Origin: Thalassotalea marina
GTDB taxonomy: Bacteria > Pseudomonadota > Gammaproteobacteria > Enterobacterales > Alteromonadaceae
Length of the DNA stretch: 64,000 bases
Assembly: GCF_014656435.1 (NCBI RefSeq)
Contig: NZ_BNCK01000002.1
Location: 62,001 to 126,000, forward strand
Direction of reading: 5' to 3'
The notes beneath the pieces are model-generated. The model was given only the letters and a program-made list of their open reading frames with translations. It searched no databases and was not told where the DNA came from. Each line of letters starts with the position of its first letter. The stretch's first letter is position 1. This document shows, piece by piece, positions 8,110 through 17,584 of this stretch. A program made the position numbers and the translations under genes.

Positions 8110-9791
8110 AGAGAAGTGGTTCCTTCAAGTAAATATTTTCTAATTTGTGCAAACGACACTATCCCAATAAATTTATCAGGGGAGTCGTGATATACGTATA
8201 CGCCACCTTTACGTATATCTTTTAAAGCCGAATATGCTTCTGAAAGTGTTGCGCGGCTACTGATTGGAATTAAGACATGCTGGTCAAAACTACTGACTAC
8301 GTTGTCTTCAGATACTCTAGCCTGATGCCAAATAAATTTAGGTTTTGCGTCAGCTGTTTTTGTGATGATCACTTGTTGCCCATCTGAGGCATTATATTCG
8401 GAAATTAGGTGTTGTTCGTCGCTGTTTTCCATAACACTACAGTTACTTTGCATGATGCCCAACACGCCGATACGTTGTAACGACTTTTCAATTGGTGGTT
8501 GCCTGTAAAGCAGTTTTTGAACTTCTAGCTGCATAACAAAGACACTTCTGTTTCTGAAAAATTGCCCTGAAAATACACATGCCGTAGAGATAACAACCAT
8601 AGCTGGCGCAATTACTTCTATTTGATTAGACAATTCCACCACCGCCAATAAAGCAGCTAACGGCGCGTTTAACGTCGCAGCCATAAATCCTGCCATTCCC
8701 ATTAGCGCCATATCTACAGCTAAATCAGGTGAGGCATAACTACCTGAAATAACCCCAGCTGCAGCGACTCCTGAAATTGCCCCTATTACTAAAATTGGCC
8801 CTACTACACCACCGGGAATACCAAGGCCAAGGGCAATAATGGTCATTAGTATTTTTGCCAAAAGTAATGCCACTAAAAAATACGCAGAATCAAAAGAGCT
8901 GTCGGTCAAAATACTGATATGAAGGTCAGTATCGATTGCTGGAGGTAAATAAGCGCCAATTAGTCCTGTGACTGCTGCAGCTAATAGTAACCTTTTGCTT
9001 AATGAAAATTTACTGGAAAACTGAATCAGTGCCGTTAAATTTTTATTGAAGGTGAAAGAAAGCACACCAAGAATTACCCCAAACAAAATTAATACTGGGT
9101 AGTGCAAAAGGTCCAACTGAATCTTATCAAAAAATTCAAATTGGTGTGCTGGGCCATAAATTGTTTCTGTAATAGTTGAACCAACAATGGCTGCAATCAT
9201 GATGGGAATGAATATATGTACTTTATATTCTCGTAAAATGACTTCCATGACAAAAATAACCGCTGCAATCGGGGTATTGAAACTTGCAGATATGCCGGCA
9301 GCAATGCCACAGGCACATAAGGTTCTCACTGTATTAAATGGTAAATTAAGTTTATTACCTATGTAGCTGCTGCAAGCTGCCCCTAAATGAACTGCTGGCC
9401 CTTCTCTACCTACAGAAAAACCGCTGGCTATGGCGATAGAACTGCCCCAAAATTGATTAAAGGTATTGCGAAATGGTATGACGCCATAGGCAACTTTTAA
9501 TCGGTGCAAAACAAAGGGGATCCCTGTTCTTAAGTATTTGTATCCAGTGACTTTTGCCAACAAAAGAATAACTAATACACCAATGATAGGTATTAATAAA
9601 CGACTTAGGAACTCAGAGTTGATATAATGCGCAACATTGTGGCTGTATAAATATTGAAGCCCTTTGATTACTAAGGTGAAAAGGGTCACCAGCAATGCCG
9701 ATGCCACACCTCCTAGCGCCGCCAGCAAACAGAGCTGCCAAGATGTCTTGGGTTGAGCTAATTGCTTATTTAACGATAAGCTAGTGATCAT
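8106..9791 (-). CDS. ClC-family chloride channel/transporter with C-terminal CBS region
   Basis: The 561-residue protein has the ClC membrane domain (about residues 15-430). Its anion-path motifs are seen as RTGIPF, SGFSVGREGPAVHLGAA and GLGIPGGVVGPILVIGA. The Glu in GREGP is the gating glutamate position. The C-terminal 130 residues contain a single CBS-like segment ending FIGIVSFAQIRKYLLEG. ClC proteins exchange or conduct chloride and other anions across the inner membrane; exchanger versus channel cannot be told from this reading. It is the first gene of a minus-strand unit and overlaps hemJ by four bases. Confidence 0.9.
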   Translation of the reverse strand: MITSLSLNKQLAQPKTSWQLCLLAALGGVASALLVTLFTLVIKGLQYLYSHNVAHYINSEFLSRLLIPIIGVLVILLLAKVTGYKYLRTGIPFVLHRLKVAYGVIPFRNTFNQFWGSSIAIASGFSVGREGPAVHLGAACSSYIGNKLNLPFNTVRTLCACGIAAGISASFNTPIAAVIFVMEVILREYKVHIFIPIMIAAIVGSTITETIYGPAHQFEFFDKIQLDLLHYPVLILFGVILGVLSFTFNKNLTALIQFSSKFSLSKRLLLAAAVTGLIGAYLPPAIDTDLHISILTDSSFDSAYFLVALLLAKILMTIIALGLGIPGGVVGPILVIGAISGVAAAGVISGSYASPDLAVDMALMGMAGFMAATLNAPLAALLAVVELSNQIEVIAPAMVVISTACVFSGQFFRNRSVFVMQLEVQKLLYRQPPIEKSLQRIGVLGIMQSNCSVMENSDEQHLISEYNASDGQQVIITKTADAKPKFIWHQARVSEDNVVSSFDQHVLIPISSRATLSEAYSALKDIRKGGVYVYHDSPDKFIGIVSFAQIRKYLLEGTTSL

Positions 9792-9847
9792 AGGTGACTT
9801 TGTCGTAGTGTATTTGCCGTTGTTTTAGGTTACATCATACTGTTGAA

Positions 9848-10603
9848 ATGAGTTGGTTAGCAAAGTTTAATTTAAATATACTGTTCAAGCGATTAGGTAC
9901 CTTTCGAGCGACCTTGCTTTTGCTTGCCCTAATTGTCACTTGTTTATATTGTGGTTACAGGGTAGGTAACTTTTTCCATGCTTATCAACAGCAAACCTTA
10001 GAGCAACAACAGCAGCGTTTGAGCTCACTTTATGCTGAGTTAGATGAAAAAGTAAAACACATTAATACATTATCGGTTGAGCTTGAAGTTGAGCGTATGG
10101 CAAATCAACGTGCGCAAAACTTAGTAAAAGAAATTGAAGAAAAACAATTTCAGTTAAAAAAACAGCTCGCCTTTTACGAAAAAGTGGTGGCACCAGAAAA
10201 AGAAGCCGATGGTTTAGTGGTCGATGATGTTGTCATCACACCAACGGCAAGCGCTAACCATTATCGATTCCGTGTGGTACTCGTACAGCAAAAAATTCGA
10301 AAACGATTTGCCAAGGGCTATGTAGATATGACCTTTTTTGGCAGTATGGATGAAAAACCGGTATCGCTCTCATTAAGTAAAGTGTCATCGATAGCAGACA
10401 AATCGCTAAAATTCAGTTTTCAGTATTTTCAAATAATTGAAGGTGATATCACCCTACCTGAAAATTTCTTCCCTGAAAAGTTAGTGCTAACTGCGGTACT
10501 ACCAAAAGGAAAATGGCAAGATTACAACAGCGTAGAGCAAAACTATGCTTGGCCTGAACTTGTCGAGCCGATAGCAGAATCAACTGCACTAATACTTGAT
10601 TAA
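9848..10603 (+). CDS. DUF6776 family single-pass membrane protein
   Basis: The 251-residue protein has one N-terminal membrane helix (about residues 20-40) and a Gln/Glu-rich coiled coil (about residues 45-115, beginning HAYQQQTLEQQQQRL). A C-terminal beta-rich domain follows, with YRFRVVLVQQ and GYVDMTFFGSMD. This layout matches the DUF6776 family, which often lies beside erpA or bactofilin genes in gammaproteobacteria. The role is unknown; the architecture suggests an envelope or scaffold protein. It is divergent from the clc-like gene, with 56 bases between, and lies 52 bases upstream of erpA. Confidence 0.7.
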   Translation: MSWLAKFNLNILFKRLGTFRATLLLLALIVTCLYCGYRVGNFFHAYQQQTLEQQQQRLSSLYAELDEKVKHINTLSVELEVERMANQRAQNLVKEIEEKQFQLKKQLAFYEKVVAPEKEADGLVVDDVVITPTASANHYRFRVVLVQQKIRKRFAKGYVDMTFFGSMDEKPVSLSLSKVSSIADKSLKFSFQYFQIIEGDITLPENFFPEKLVLTAVLPKGKWQDYNSVEQNYAWPELVEPIAESTALILD

Positions 10604-10655
10604 ATTAGTCAAGTTTAAGATAATTCACCCCTTGTAAGTATGAGATTGTTTATCT

Positions 10656-10997
10656 ATGTCTAATCCTGAATTACCAATAAAATTTACTGACGCTGCTGCT
10701 AGTAAAGTATTGGCGTTGATCACAGAAGAAGAAAACCCCAACTTGAAGTTACGAGTATATGTAACAGGTGGTGGGTGCTCTGGCTTTCAATACGGTTTTA
10801 CATTTGACGAAAGTGTTAACGAAGGCGATATGACAATTGAGAAAAAAGGGGTCACTATGGTGGTCGATCCTATGAGCCTTCAATATTTAGTTGACGGTGA
10901 GGTTGATTACATCGAAGGCCTTGAGGGGAGTCGCTTCCTTGTTAACAACCCCAATGCAACAACAACTTGTGGTTGTGGTTCGTCTTTCTCTATCTAA
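10656..10997 (+). CDS. erpA: Iron-sulfur cluster insertion protein ErpA
   Basis: ErpA is an A-type carrier that passes iron-sulfur clusters to apo-proteins, including IspG/IspH of isoprenoid synthesis in E. coli. The 113-residue protein has the three ligand cysteines at C41 (GGGCSGFQY), C105 and C107 (CGCG). The segment GFTFDE and the end GSSFSI are typical of the family. Full length and intact. Confidence 0.96.
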   Translation: MSNPELPIKFTDAAASKVLALITEEENPNLKLRVYVTGGGCSGFQYGFTFDESVNEGDMTIEKKGVTMVVDPMSLQYLVDGEVDYIEGLEGSRFLVNNPNATTTCGCGSSFSI

Positions 10998-11009
10998 TCA
11001 ATAATATGG

Positions 11010-11037
11010 GTAAGCCACTGTATAATAAGTGGCTTAC
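11010..11037. terminator. Bidirectional hairpin between erpA and the TetR gene
   Basis: GTAAGCCACT (11010-11019) and AGTGGCTTAC (11028-11037) form a perfect 10-base stem with an eight-base loop. The right arm includes the stop codon of the convergent TetR gene. T-runs are weak on both sides, so termination strength is uncertain. Confidence 0.6.
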
Positions 11038-11651
11038 TTAGTTGTTTGATAACGCGCTAAAAACATCTGTACCGTTTCGTCTGCAACAAACTTTTTTTCT
11101 TGCTCGGTTAATAAAGGCTTACATCCGGTAAGTTGCGGCCAAAAACAACACCCTTCAATTAAACTATGAAGCTGAAAGCTGGCATATTCAATATCGTCAA
11201 TAGAGAGCTGTCCGTGTTCATTTGCATCCTTTAACCACTGCTGTAAGCTGGTTGTTTGTCCTGCAAGTTTTTCCATTTCTTTTTGCAGAGCAGATAAATT
11301 ATAAAATAAATGACCTATGGCAACGCGAGATAAATCTAAATACTCCTGTGTACATATCAAATTTATTTCGTAATTAACCCAGGTTAATAATTGCTCGTTT
11401 AACGGCGTGTCAATCTGATAATCAAATGCAACATTAGCAACGGCTTTTTGCCATAAGTCCGACACTAAATACATCACCAGTTCTTCTTTAGAGCTAAAGT
11501 GGTTATAAACGGTACGTTTTGATACTTGCGCTATCTCGGCTAGTTTGTCCATGCTTGTTGCTTGAACACCATACTCTTTAAAAGCCGATTTAGCTGCTTC
11601 AATAATGGCCTCACGTTTGAGTTCGCTGCGAGTCTTTGTTTTTTCGTTCAT
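11034..11651 (-). CDS. TetR/AcrR family transcriptional regulator, probable repressor of the adjacent RND pump
   Basis: The 205-residue protein has the TetR helix-turn-helix at about residues 10-57 (REAIIEAAKSAFKEYGVQAT and then VSKRTVYNHFSSKEELV). The C-terminal ligand and dimer domain is AefR-like in appearance, with GHLFYNLSALQKEMEKLAGQ. It is divergently placed 253 bases from the adaptor-permease operon, the usual arrangement for local repressors of RND pumps. A palindromic operator candidate lies close to its own start at 11699-11727. The target and the inducer are inference. Confidence 0.88.
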   Translation of the reverse strand: MNEKTKTRSELKREAIIEAAKSAFKEYGVQATSMDKLAEIAQVSKRTVYNHFSSKEELVMYLVSDLWQKAVANVAFDYQIDTPLNEQLLTWVNYEINLICTQEYLDLSRVAIGHLFYNLSALQKEMEKLAGQTTSLQQWLKDANEHGQLSIDDIEYASFQLHSLIEGCCFWPQLTGCKPLLTEQEKKFVADETVQMFLARYQTTK

Positions 11652-11698
11652 AACCTTTGTTGAGTCATATTTTTTTGCATTTTAAATTACACTAGGCA

Positions 11699-11727
11699 GT
11701 TTACTTAGTAAAATTATAGAAGTAAAC
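11699..11727. promoter_or_regulatory. Operator candidate for the TetR regulator
   Basis: A 13-base perfect palindrome TTTACTTAGTAAA (11700-11712) is followed 8 bases later by a third half-site, AGTAAAC (11721-11727), which mirrors GTTTACT at 11699-11705. It lies 48 bases upstream of the TetR start and about 180 bases before the adaptor gene. The rest of the 253-base intergenic region is AT-rich with no gene. Regulator binding is inferred from position and symmetry. Confidence 0.55.
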
Positions 11728-11904
11728 TCATCGGTGTAGATTATCTTGCCTGTATATTGTGTTTGTGTATTATAAGAACAGTAATTGAATAAATACTGAC
11801 TTCATAGATGTACTTCAACGTTTATGTATTTGCCTTATGATATGGAATGTCACTACTTATATGCGGCAGTTATCGTGATAAGTATTTAAATTTTAGGATG
11901 ATTT

Positions 11905-12990
11905 ATGAACAAAGCACGCTTTGGGTTTGATTGGCTCGCTCAACGCCCTTACATCATTGCTATCGCAATTACTCTTATACTTATTCTTTGGATGGCATCC
12001 GGTATAGCGCAAGAAGCTGATGCTCCAGAAAAACTCAATAGCAAGAAACAGATCATTCCTAAAGTACAAGTTGAAACGATGCGAGCGCAAAAGGTGCGTA
12101 ATGCGATTGAATTGTATGGACGTACTGAGCCTGACAGAATTGCCACATTAAAAGCTGAAGTTTTTGGGCAGGTCGAACAAGTATTAGCAAAGCGTGGCTC
12201 AAGAGTTCAAAAAGGTCAGGTTATAGTCAAGCTTGCTCTTAACGACTTAACGTCCCAACTAGCTCGAAGTAAAGCTCTACTAAAACAAAGAGAGATAGAA
12301 TATCAAGGCGCCAAAAAGCTCAATGCTGACGGCTACCAAGGTGAAGTTCAACTTAGTACTGCGGCGGCAAATTTAGAGGCAGTTAGAGCTGACATTAATC
12401 GTTTAGAAATAGCTATCGATAACACCAATATTAAGGCACCCTTCGATGGTGTGTTAAATACACGTTACGTAGAACAAGGTGACTATCTACAGATTGGCGA
12501 TGACGTCGCAGTTATTGCAGATTTAGATCCACTTGTGGTGAGGGCCTTCGTCACTGAAAATCAAGTTGGCAAACTATCTGTAGGTCAACAGGCAACTATT
12601 AAATTACTTAATGAAAAACCTATTCAAGGACAATTGCGATATATTGCTAGCCTTGCTGATGAAAATACAAACACCTTTAAAATTGAAGCCATTATTGAAA
12701 ACCCTGACTATAGATTGTTAGCAGGGATCAGCAGTGAGTTAGAGCTAGGTTTTGAGCAGGTTCCTGCCATTAAATTATCACCAGCACTGCTTGCGTTAGA
12801 TAATAAAGGCAATATTGGTGTTAAGTCTGTTGAAAACGACATTGTTGTTTTTACTCCTATTAACGTGGTTAAAAGTGAAAGTGACGGAATGTGGCTTACC
12901 GGTTTTGGTGAGCAAGCAGAGATTATTACCCTAGGGCAGGGCTTTGTTCGCGAAGGTGACCGTGTTGAAGCCATTCGAGCAGCAAGGTAG
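11905..12990 (+). CDS. RND efflux periplasmic adaptor subunit (HlyD/MFP family)
   Basis: The 361-residue protein has an N-terminal membrane anchor (about residues 17-33), then the split lipoyl domain around a helical hairpin. The lipoyl halves show EVFGQVEQVLAKRGSRVQKGQVIVKL and IKAPFDGVLNTRYVEQGDYLQIGD. Beta-barrel and membrane-proximal domains follow. Such adaptors link the inner-membrane pump to an outer-membrane channel; none is encoded here. The permease follows after 8 bases. ATG 11905 has the weak ribosome site AGGATG just upstream (11896-11901). Confidence 0.92.
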   Translation: MNKARFGFDWLAQRPYIIAIAITLILILWMASGIAQEADAPEKLNSKKQIIPKVQVETMRAQKVRNAIELYGRTEPDRIATLKAEVFGQVEQVLAKRGSRVQKGQVIVKLALNDLTSQLARSKALLKQREIEYQGAKKLNADGYQGEVQLSTAAANLEAVRADINRLEIAIDNTNIKAPFDGVLNTRYVEQGDYLQIGDDVAVIADLDPLVVRAFVTENQVGKLSVGQQATIKLLNEKPIQGQLRYIASLADENTNTFKIEAIIENPDYRLLAGISSELELGFEQVPAIKLSPALLALDNKGNIGVKSVENDIVVFTPINVVKSESDGMWLTGFGEQAEIITLGQGFVREGDRVEAIRAAR

Positions 12991-12998
12991 GGAAATTT

Positions 12999-15900
12999 AT
13001 GTTAGCTATCATTGACGCTGCAATTACCCGTACCCGCACCGTATTAATGGTATTTGCACTTTTATTAATTTCAGGTGCGGTTACTTACAATAATATCGCT
13101 AAAGAATCTAATCCCGACATCACTATTCCCATGATCTATGTTTCTATGGTGCATGATGGTATTTCGCCGGAGGATGCCGAGCGTATGCTTGTTCGTCCAA
13201 TGGAAAAGGAACTTAAATCGATAGCGGGAATAAAAGAAATGACTGCCAATGCCAGTGAAGGGCATGCTTCAGTTACCTTAGAATTTCTTGCTGGCTTAGA
13301 TCCTAAAGAGGCACTTGCTGATGTTCGCGATAAAGTAACGTTAGCAAAAGCAAAACTTCCGTCTGAAACCGAAGAACCTGAAGTACATGAAGTAACAATG
13401 GCAAATCAAGTACCAGCAGTTACCGTGATTTTATCTGGCCCCGTCACTGAAAGAGGGTTGCTAACTCTTGCTCGTGATCTTAAAGATGACATTGAAGGCA
13501 TGAAAGAGGTGCTAGAAGTTGATGTCGGTGGTGATCGAGAAGATATGGTTGAAATCATCGTTGATCCTTTGTTGATGGAAAGCTACGGGCTTGATCAAAA
13601 TGATATTTATAACCTAGTAGAAAGAAACAATCGTTTAGTTCCAGCAGGAACTATGGATACGGGGAAAGGGCGTTTTGCCATCAAAGTACCTTCGGTATTT
13701 GAAACTGTTGAAGATTTACTAGAATTGCCAATTAAGGCTGATGGTGACAGAGTCATCACATTTGAAGATGTATCGATTGTTAGAAGATCATACAAAGATC
13801 CTACAACTTATGCTCGGTTAAATGGCCAGCGCTCAATTTCATTAGAGGTAAAAAAACGCCCAGGCGAAAACATTATCTTTACCGTTGATAAAGTGAAACA
13901 ACTGATAAACGAAAAACAGCAACGATGGCCTGAGCAGGTTGTAGTAGATTACGTGGGCGATCAATCGGTTGATGTTAAAGACACATTAAGTGATTTGCAA
14001 AATAACGTTTTATCCGCTGTATTGTTGGTTGTTATTGTCGTTATTGCTGCGCTGGGTGCGAGAACGGCTATGTTGGTCGGATTTGCAATTCCAGGTGCTT
14101 TCTTAACTGGCATTTTGGTGCTTGCTATATCAGGTCTTACTGTCAATATCGTCGTGTTATTTGGCTTGATCATGGCAGTTGGTATGTTGGTTGATGGTGC
14201 TATTGTTGTTACCGAATTTGCCGACCGCGAAATGAGCGAAGGCAAATCTAAAAAACAAGCTTATGGATTAGCCGCTAAGCGCATGGCGTGGCCAATCATC
14301 GCATCCACGGCAACAACTCTTGCTGCGTTTGCTCCATTGATGTTTTGGCCTGGCATGATGGGAGAGTTTATGAAATACCTTCCTATCACCTTGATTGCCG
14401 TTCTTACAGCTTCTCTTGCAATGGCACTGGTTTTTGTACCGACTCTAGGTACTGTGTTTGGCAAACCTCGCCCTATCAGTGAAAAAGAACAGCAACAAGT
14501 GATGCAAGCTGAACAAGGAGACTTAACTTTACTGACTGGTTTTACAGGAAAATATATCCGTTTATTAAGTCGAGCTATTAAACACCCGTGGAAAGTGTTG
14601 GGTGGAACTGTTGTGATGTCAATTTTCATCATGTGGCTATACGGCGCCTCTGGTTTGGGCGTTGTGTATTTTCCAGATGTTGAACCAAACAGCGCCACTA
14701 TGGTGGTCCGCTCTCATGGTGATTTATCTGTGAATGAAAAAGATGCCATCATGCGAGATATTGAACAACGAGTGTTAGATGTAAAAGGGATTAAAACGTT
14801 ATACAACCTTAGTGGTGGCAACGATATTGTTGGCTCGTTTCAAGTGAATTTTGTTAATTGGCAATTTAGACGAAAAGCCGACGAAATTATTGCTGAAATT
14901 CACCAAAAAACCGCTGACCTTGCCGGCGTTGAAATTGAAGCAAGGAAAAACGAAGACGGACCGCAAAGTGGCAAAGACTTGGTTATTGAACTGAGTTCTC
15001 GTTTTCCTGAATTGCTTGATGGTTCAGTTAAGTCGATCCGTGATGCTTTGGTATTATCAGGTAAATTTACCGATATTGAAGATTCTGCGCCTAAACCAGG
15101 TATAGAATGGCAGCTTAATATTGATAGGGCAAAAGCCGCTACCTATGGTGCTGATGCTGCTGTTGTAGGTGCCACCGTACAAATGGTGACAAACGGTCTA
15201 AAGCTTGGTGAGTATCGTCCAGATGATGTTGATGACGAACTTGATATTCGAGTGAGGTTTCCTGAAGACAAGCGCAGTATTGGCCGATTAGACACTTTGC
15301 GCATTAAAACCAATAAAGGGTTGGTACCTATTAGTAGTTTTGTTGAGCGTGTTCCTGCACCTAAAGTGGATACGATTCATAGAACAGATGGTAAACGTGT
15401 TATTACTATTCAGGCGAACTTAGTTACCGGGGCTCAATTAAATACTGAGTTGCCGGCATTACAAGAAAAATTTCCCGAGCTTGGAATTGACCCTAGAGTT
15501 GATGTACAAATTAAAGGTCAAAATGAAGATCAGCAAGAATCAGAAGAGTTTCTAGTTAATGCGTTTGGTATTGCTTTGTTTGTTATGGCGATAATTCTGG
15601 TCACACAATTTAATAGCTTCTATCAAGCGTTTCTTATACTGAGTGCGGTTATCTTCTCTACCATAGGAGTCTTTTTTGCCCTCGTACTGGTGCAAAAACC
15701 GTTTGGTATTATCATGGGGGGAATTGGCGTAATTTCGTTAGCGGGTATTGTAGTAAATAATAATATCGTCCTTATAGATACCTACAACGTGTTACGAAAA
15801 GAAGGCCACGACACTATAGATGCCATACTGCGTACCGGTGCGCAGCGTTTAAGGCCTGTAATGTTAACTACGGTTACCACCATTTTAGGCCTATTGCCTA

Positions 15901-16139
15901 TGGTGATGCAGGTAAATTTAGACTTCTTTAATCGAACTGCTGTTGTTGGTGCACCATCAACTCAATGGTGGACACAGTTAGCTACTGTTGTTGCTGGTGG
16001 TTTGGCATTTGCGACACTACTGACTTTGGTATTAACGCCTTGTTTAATCGCTCTAAGAGATAAAAATAGGGAGTATCAAGCGAAAGAGGAAAAAACATCT
16101 TTGTTTAGTCGTTTGAAACAAATAAGGAATGCAGCATAA
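12999..16139 (+). CDS. RND family efflux permease (AcrB-fold, atypical proton-relay residues)
   Basis: The 1046-residue protein has the RND layout of twelve membrane helices and two large periplasmic loops. Helix 4 reads GMLVDGAIVV, with D399 at the AcrB Asp407 position but Gly400 at the Asp408 position. Helix 10 reads AGIVVNNNIVLID, with N920 where AcrB has Lys940. This VNN pattern is, to my knowledge, seen in TriC/VexH-like branches, so the pump is probably active but of a different subgroup from AcrB. The substrate is unknown. It is cotranscribed with the adaptor and followed by a strong terminator. Confidence 0.92.
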   Translation: MLAIIDAAITRTRTVLMVFALLLISGAVTYNNIAKESNPDITIPMIYVSMVHDGISPEDAERMLVRPMEKELKSIAGIKEMTANASEGHASVTLEFLAGLDPKEALADVRDKVTLAKAKLPSETEEPEVHEVTMANQVPAVTVILSGPVTERGLLTLARDLKDDIEGMKEVLEVDVGGDREDMVEIIVDPLLMESYGLDQNDIYNLVERNNRLVPAGTMDTGKGRFAIKVPSVFETVEDLLELPIKADGDRVITFEDVSIVRRSYKDPTTYARLNGQRSISLEVKKRPGENIIFTVDKVKQLINEKQQRWPEQVVVDYVGDQSVDVKDTLSDLQNNVLSAVLLVVIVVIAALGARTAMLVGFAIPGAFLTGILVLAISGLTVNIVVLFGLIMAVGMLVDGAIVVTEFADREMSEGKSKKQAYGLAAKRMAWPIIASTATTLAAFAPLMFWPGMMGEFMKYLPITLIAVLTASLAMALVFVPTLGTVFGKPRPISEKEQQQVMQAEQGDLTLLTGFTGKYIRLLSRAIKHPWKVLGGTVVMSIFIMWLYGASGLGVVYFPDVEPNSATMVVRSHGDLSVNEKDAIMRDIEQRVLDVKGIKTLYNLSGGNDIVGSFQVNFVNWQFRRKADEIIAEIHQKTADLAGVEIEARKNEDGPQSGKDLVIELSSRFPELLDGSVKSIRDALVLSGKFTDIEDSAPKPGIEWQLNIDRAKAATYGADAAVVGATVQMVTNGLKLGEYRPDDVDDELDIRVRFPEDKRSIGRLDTLRIKTNKGLVPISSFVERVPAPKVDTIHRTDGKRVITIQANLVTGAQLNTELPALQEKFPELGIDPRVDVQIKGQNEDQQESEEFLVNAFGIALFVMAIILVTQFNSFYQAFLILSAVIFSTIGVFFALVLVQKPFGIIMGGIGVISLAGIVVNNNIVLIDTYNVLRKEGHDTIDAILRTGAQRLRPVMLTTVTTILGLLPMVMQVNLDFFNRTAVVGAPSTQWWTQLATVVAGGLAFATLLTLVLTPCLIALRDKNREYQAKEEKTSLFSRLKQIRNAA

Positions 16140-16158
16140 GCATTAGCGAAATATCAAC

Positions 16159-16192
16159 AAAAAAGAGCACAAACTAAGGTGCTCTTTTTTTT
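16159..16192 (+). terminator. Rho-independent terminator of the RND operon
   Basis: AAAAAAGAGCAC and GTGCTCTTTTTT form the stem with an eight-base loop (16171-16178), followed by a run of eight T residues (16185-16192). Confidence 0.9.
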
Positions 16193-16223
16193 GAAGTCTG
16201 TTGTCAGCTTTTAGTAACGACTA

Positions 16224-17381
16224 CTAACCTTGCTTTAACAGAAATTCAATGACCTTATTCATATCTAATGATAATTCGTCAGCGCTAACACCTTTCACTA
16301 TATAGTCATTTTCAACTGAAAGATCGATGAGTTGGACGTCGTCGTAGTATTCTTTACTTGCTGCATTATAAAAAGACTTCACAACAGGTTTTGAGGGTTC
16401 TTGTCGATTGTGCTGTTCAACAAATGCAATTTTGCGAGAGTTTAACTCGACCAGTGAACCCAGAGGATAGGCCCCCATACAGTTAATAAATGACTCGACC
16501 AGAGGGCCGTCTAAATGATTTTTTTCGACCAGACTTCGCAAGATGCCAAATGCCTTACCGTGATCGTATCCATCTTTGTAACAGCGGGCTGCCGTCAGTG
16601 CATCAAATATGTCACAAATAGCTATGATACGGCCATATTTTGATATTTGATCACCTGGGATATTATAGGGGTAGCCTTTGCCATCAAGCTTTTCGTGATG
16701 CAGTGCCGCGACTTCCAAGCTGATATCTGAGATACCGGGTGTTGCTTTAATAGTGTCAATTGAGTGTACAACATGTGACTTCATCAGCTCAAACTCTTCT
16801 ACTGTCAGTTTGTCTGGTTTGTTTAGCACTTCCTCGGGTATCATGATCTTGCCTACATCATGCAAAAAGCCGCCGATTGCCAGTTGTTTTACAATATGTT
16901 TATCGATTTGCAAATACTTAGCAAAGATAGTGATTAGCACCGAAACTGAGACTGAATGCTCTAACAAGTAGTCGTCTTTATTTCTGATATTGATGACACA
17001 AGCAAGTGCATCTGAATTACGAAATATTTCTTTGAGTGTGCTTTCAGTAATAGCCGTGATAGCTTCAAGGTCTAAAGGGCGTCCGTTGACCGCGTCAGCA
17101 AATACTTTTCTTTGGATTTCTTTAGATTCATCAAATAGTTTCTTGGCTTCATAAACATCTGCGATGATAGATTTCTTTTTAGTTGTTGTAGATGTTTTTG
17201 CTAGTTTAGATTTTTCTAAATCCACCATGACCGACTCTACACCCTTGGCGATTAGGTTTTTAATGACTAGATCGCTTTTGATGTAATCTGCGTGGGTTAA
17301 GTGATATTTGCCTTTTTGTTTGGCAATTTTTATCACAAAATGACCCACCTTTAAGTCTGTAATACTTAGCTCTTGTATCAT
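16224..17381 (-). CDS. HD-GYP domain protein with DUF3391 N-terminus (probable c-di-GMP phosphodiesterase)
   Basis: HD-GYP proteins hydrolyse cyclic di-GMP. The 385-residue protein starts with a DUF3391-type region (about residues 1-130, IQELSITDLKVGHFV). The HD-GYP domain follows, with GFLHDVGKIMIP (the HD pair), AALHHEKLDGKGYPYN (HHE and GYP intact) and ICDIFDALTAARCYK. All catalytic signature residues are therefore present. No membrane segment is seen, so it acts in the cytoplasm. It is divergent from motX and convergent with the RND operon. With MshE as a likely c-di-GMP receptor in the same window, a link to pilus or motility control is possible but not shown. Confidence 0.92.
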   Translation of the reverse strand: MIQELSITDLKVGHFVIKIAKQKGKYHLTHADYIKSDLVIKNLIAKGVESVMVDLEKSKLAKTSTTTKKKSIIADVYEAKKLFDESKEIQRKVFADAVNGRPLDLEAITAITESTLKEIFRNSDALACVINIRNKDDYLLEHSVSVSVLITIFAKYLQIDKHIVKQLAIGGFLHDVGKIMIPEEVLNKPDKLTVEEFELMKSHVVHSIDTIKATPGISDISLEVAALHHEKLDGKGYPYNIPGDQISKYGRIIAICDIFDALTAARCYKDGYDHGKAFGILRSLVEKNHLDGPLVESFINCMGAYPLGSLVELNSRKIAFVEQHNRQEPSKPVVKSFYNAASKEYYDDVQLIDLSVENDYIVKGVSADELSLDMNKVIEFLLKQG

Positions 17382-17503
17382 ACTGCGCTTAGACCCAAGT
17401 GAGTGGTAAATGGATTAAACTGTATAAGCTTTTATTGGCTGATATGCAACTAATCTAAGTGGCAATTTTGGTACTAATTTTGCAGCGAACCAATACCAAT
17501 GGC

Positions 17504-17530
17504 TATAGATTTTTGACACTATGCCGATAA
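17504..17530 (+). promoter_or_regulatory. Sigma-28 (FliA) promoter candidate for motX
   Basis: TATAGATT (17504-17511), 11 bases, then a perfect GCCGATAA (17523-17530) matches the flagellar sigma-28 consensus TAAAGTTT-N11-GCCGATAA in 14 of 16 positions. It ends 54 bases before the motX start codon. In Vibrio, motX belongs to the FliA-dependent flagellar class, which fits. A TTGACA at 17513 has no -10 at a normal distance. Confidence 0.75.
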
Positions 17531-17584
17531 CATTATAGCAAACTAATCTTTGAGTTTATTTTTAGCACTACTGGGTCATTACAT

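Noticed and set aside
13961-14698. Long minus-strand open frames inside the RND permease gene (13961-14245 and 14261-14698)
   Set aside because: They are shadows of the permease membrane region; their sequences have no signal or family likeness.
17513-17539. Sigma-70 promoter for motX (TTGACA at 17513)
   Set aside because: The nearest -10-like sequence is at 14-15 bases spacing and is poor, whereas the sigma-28 match is nearly perfect.
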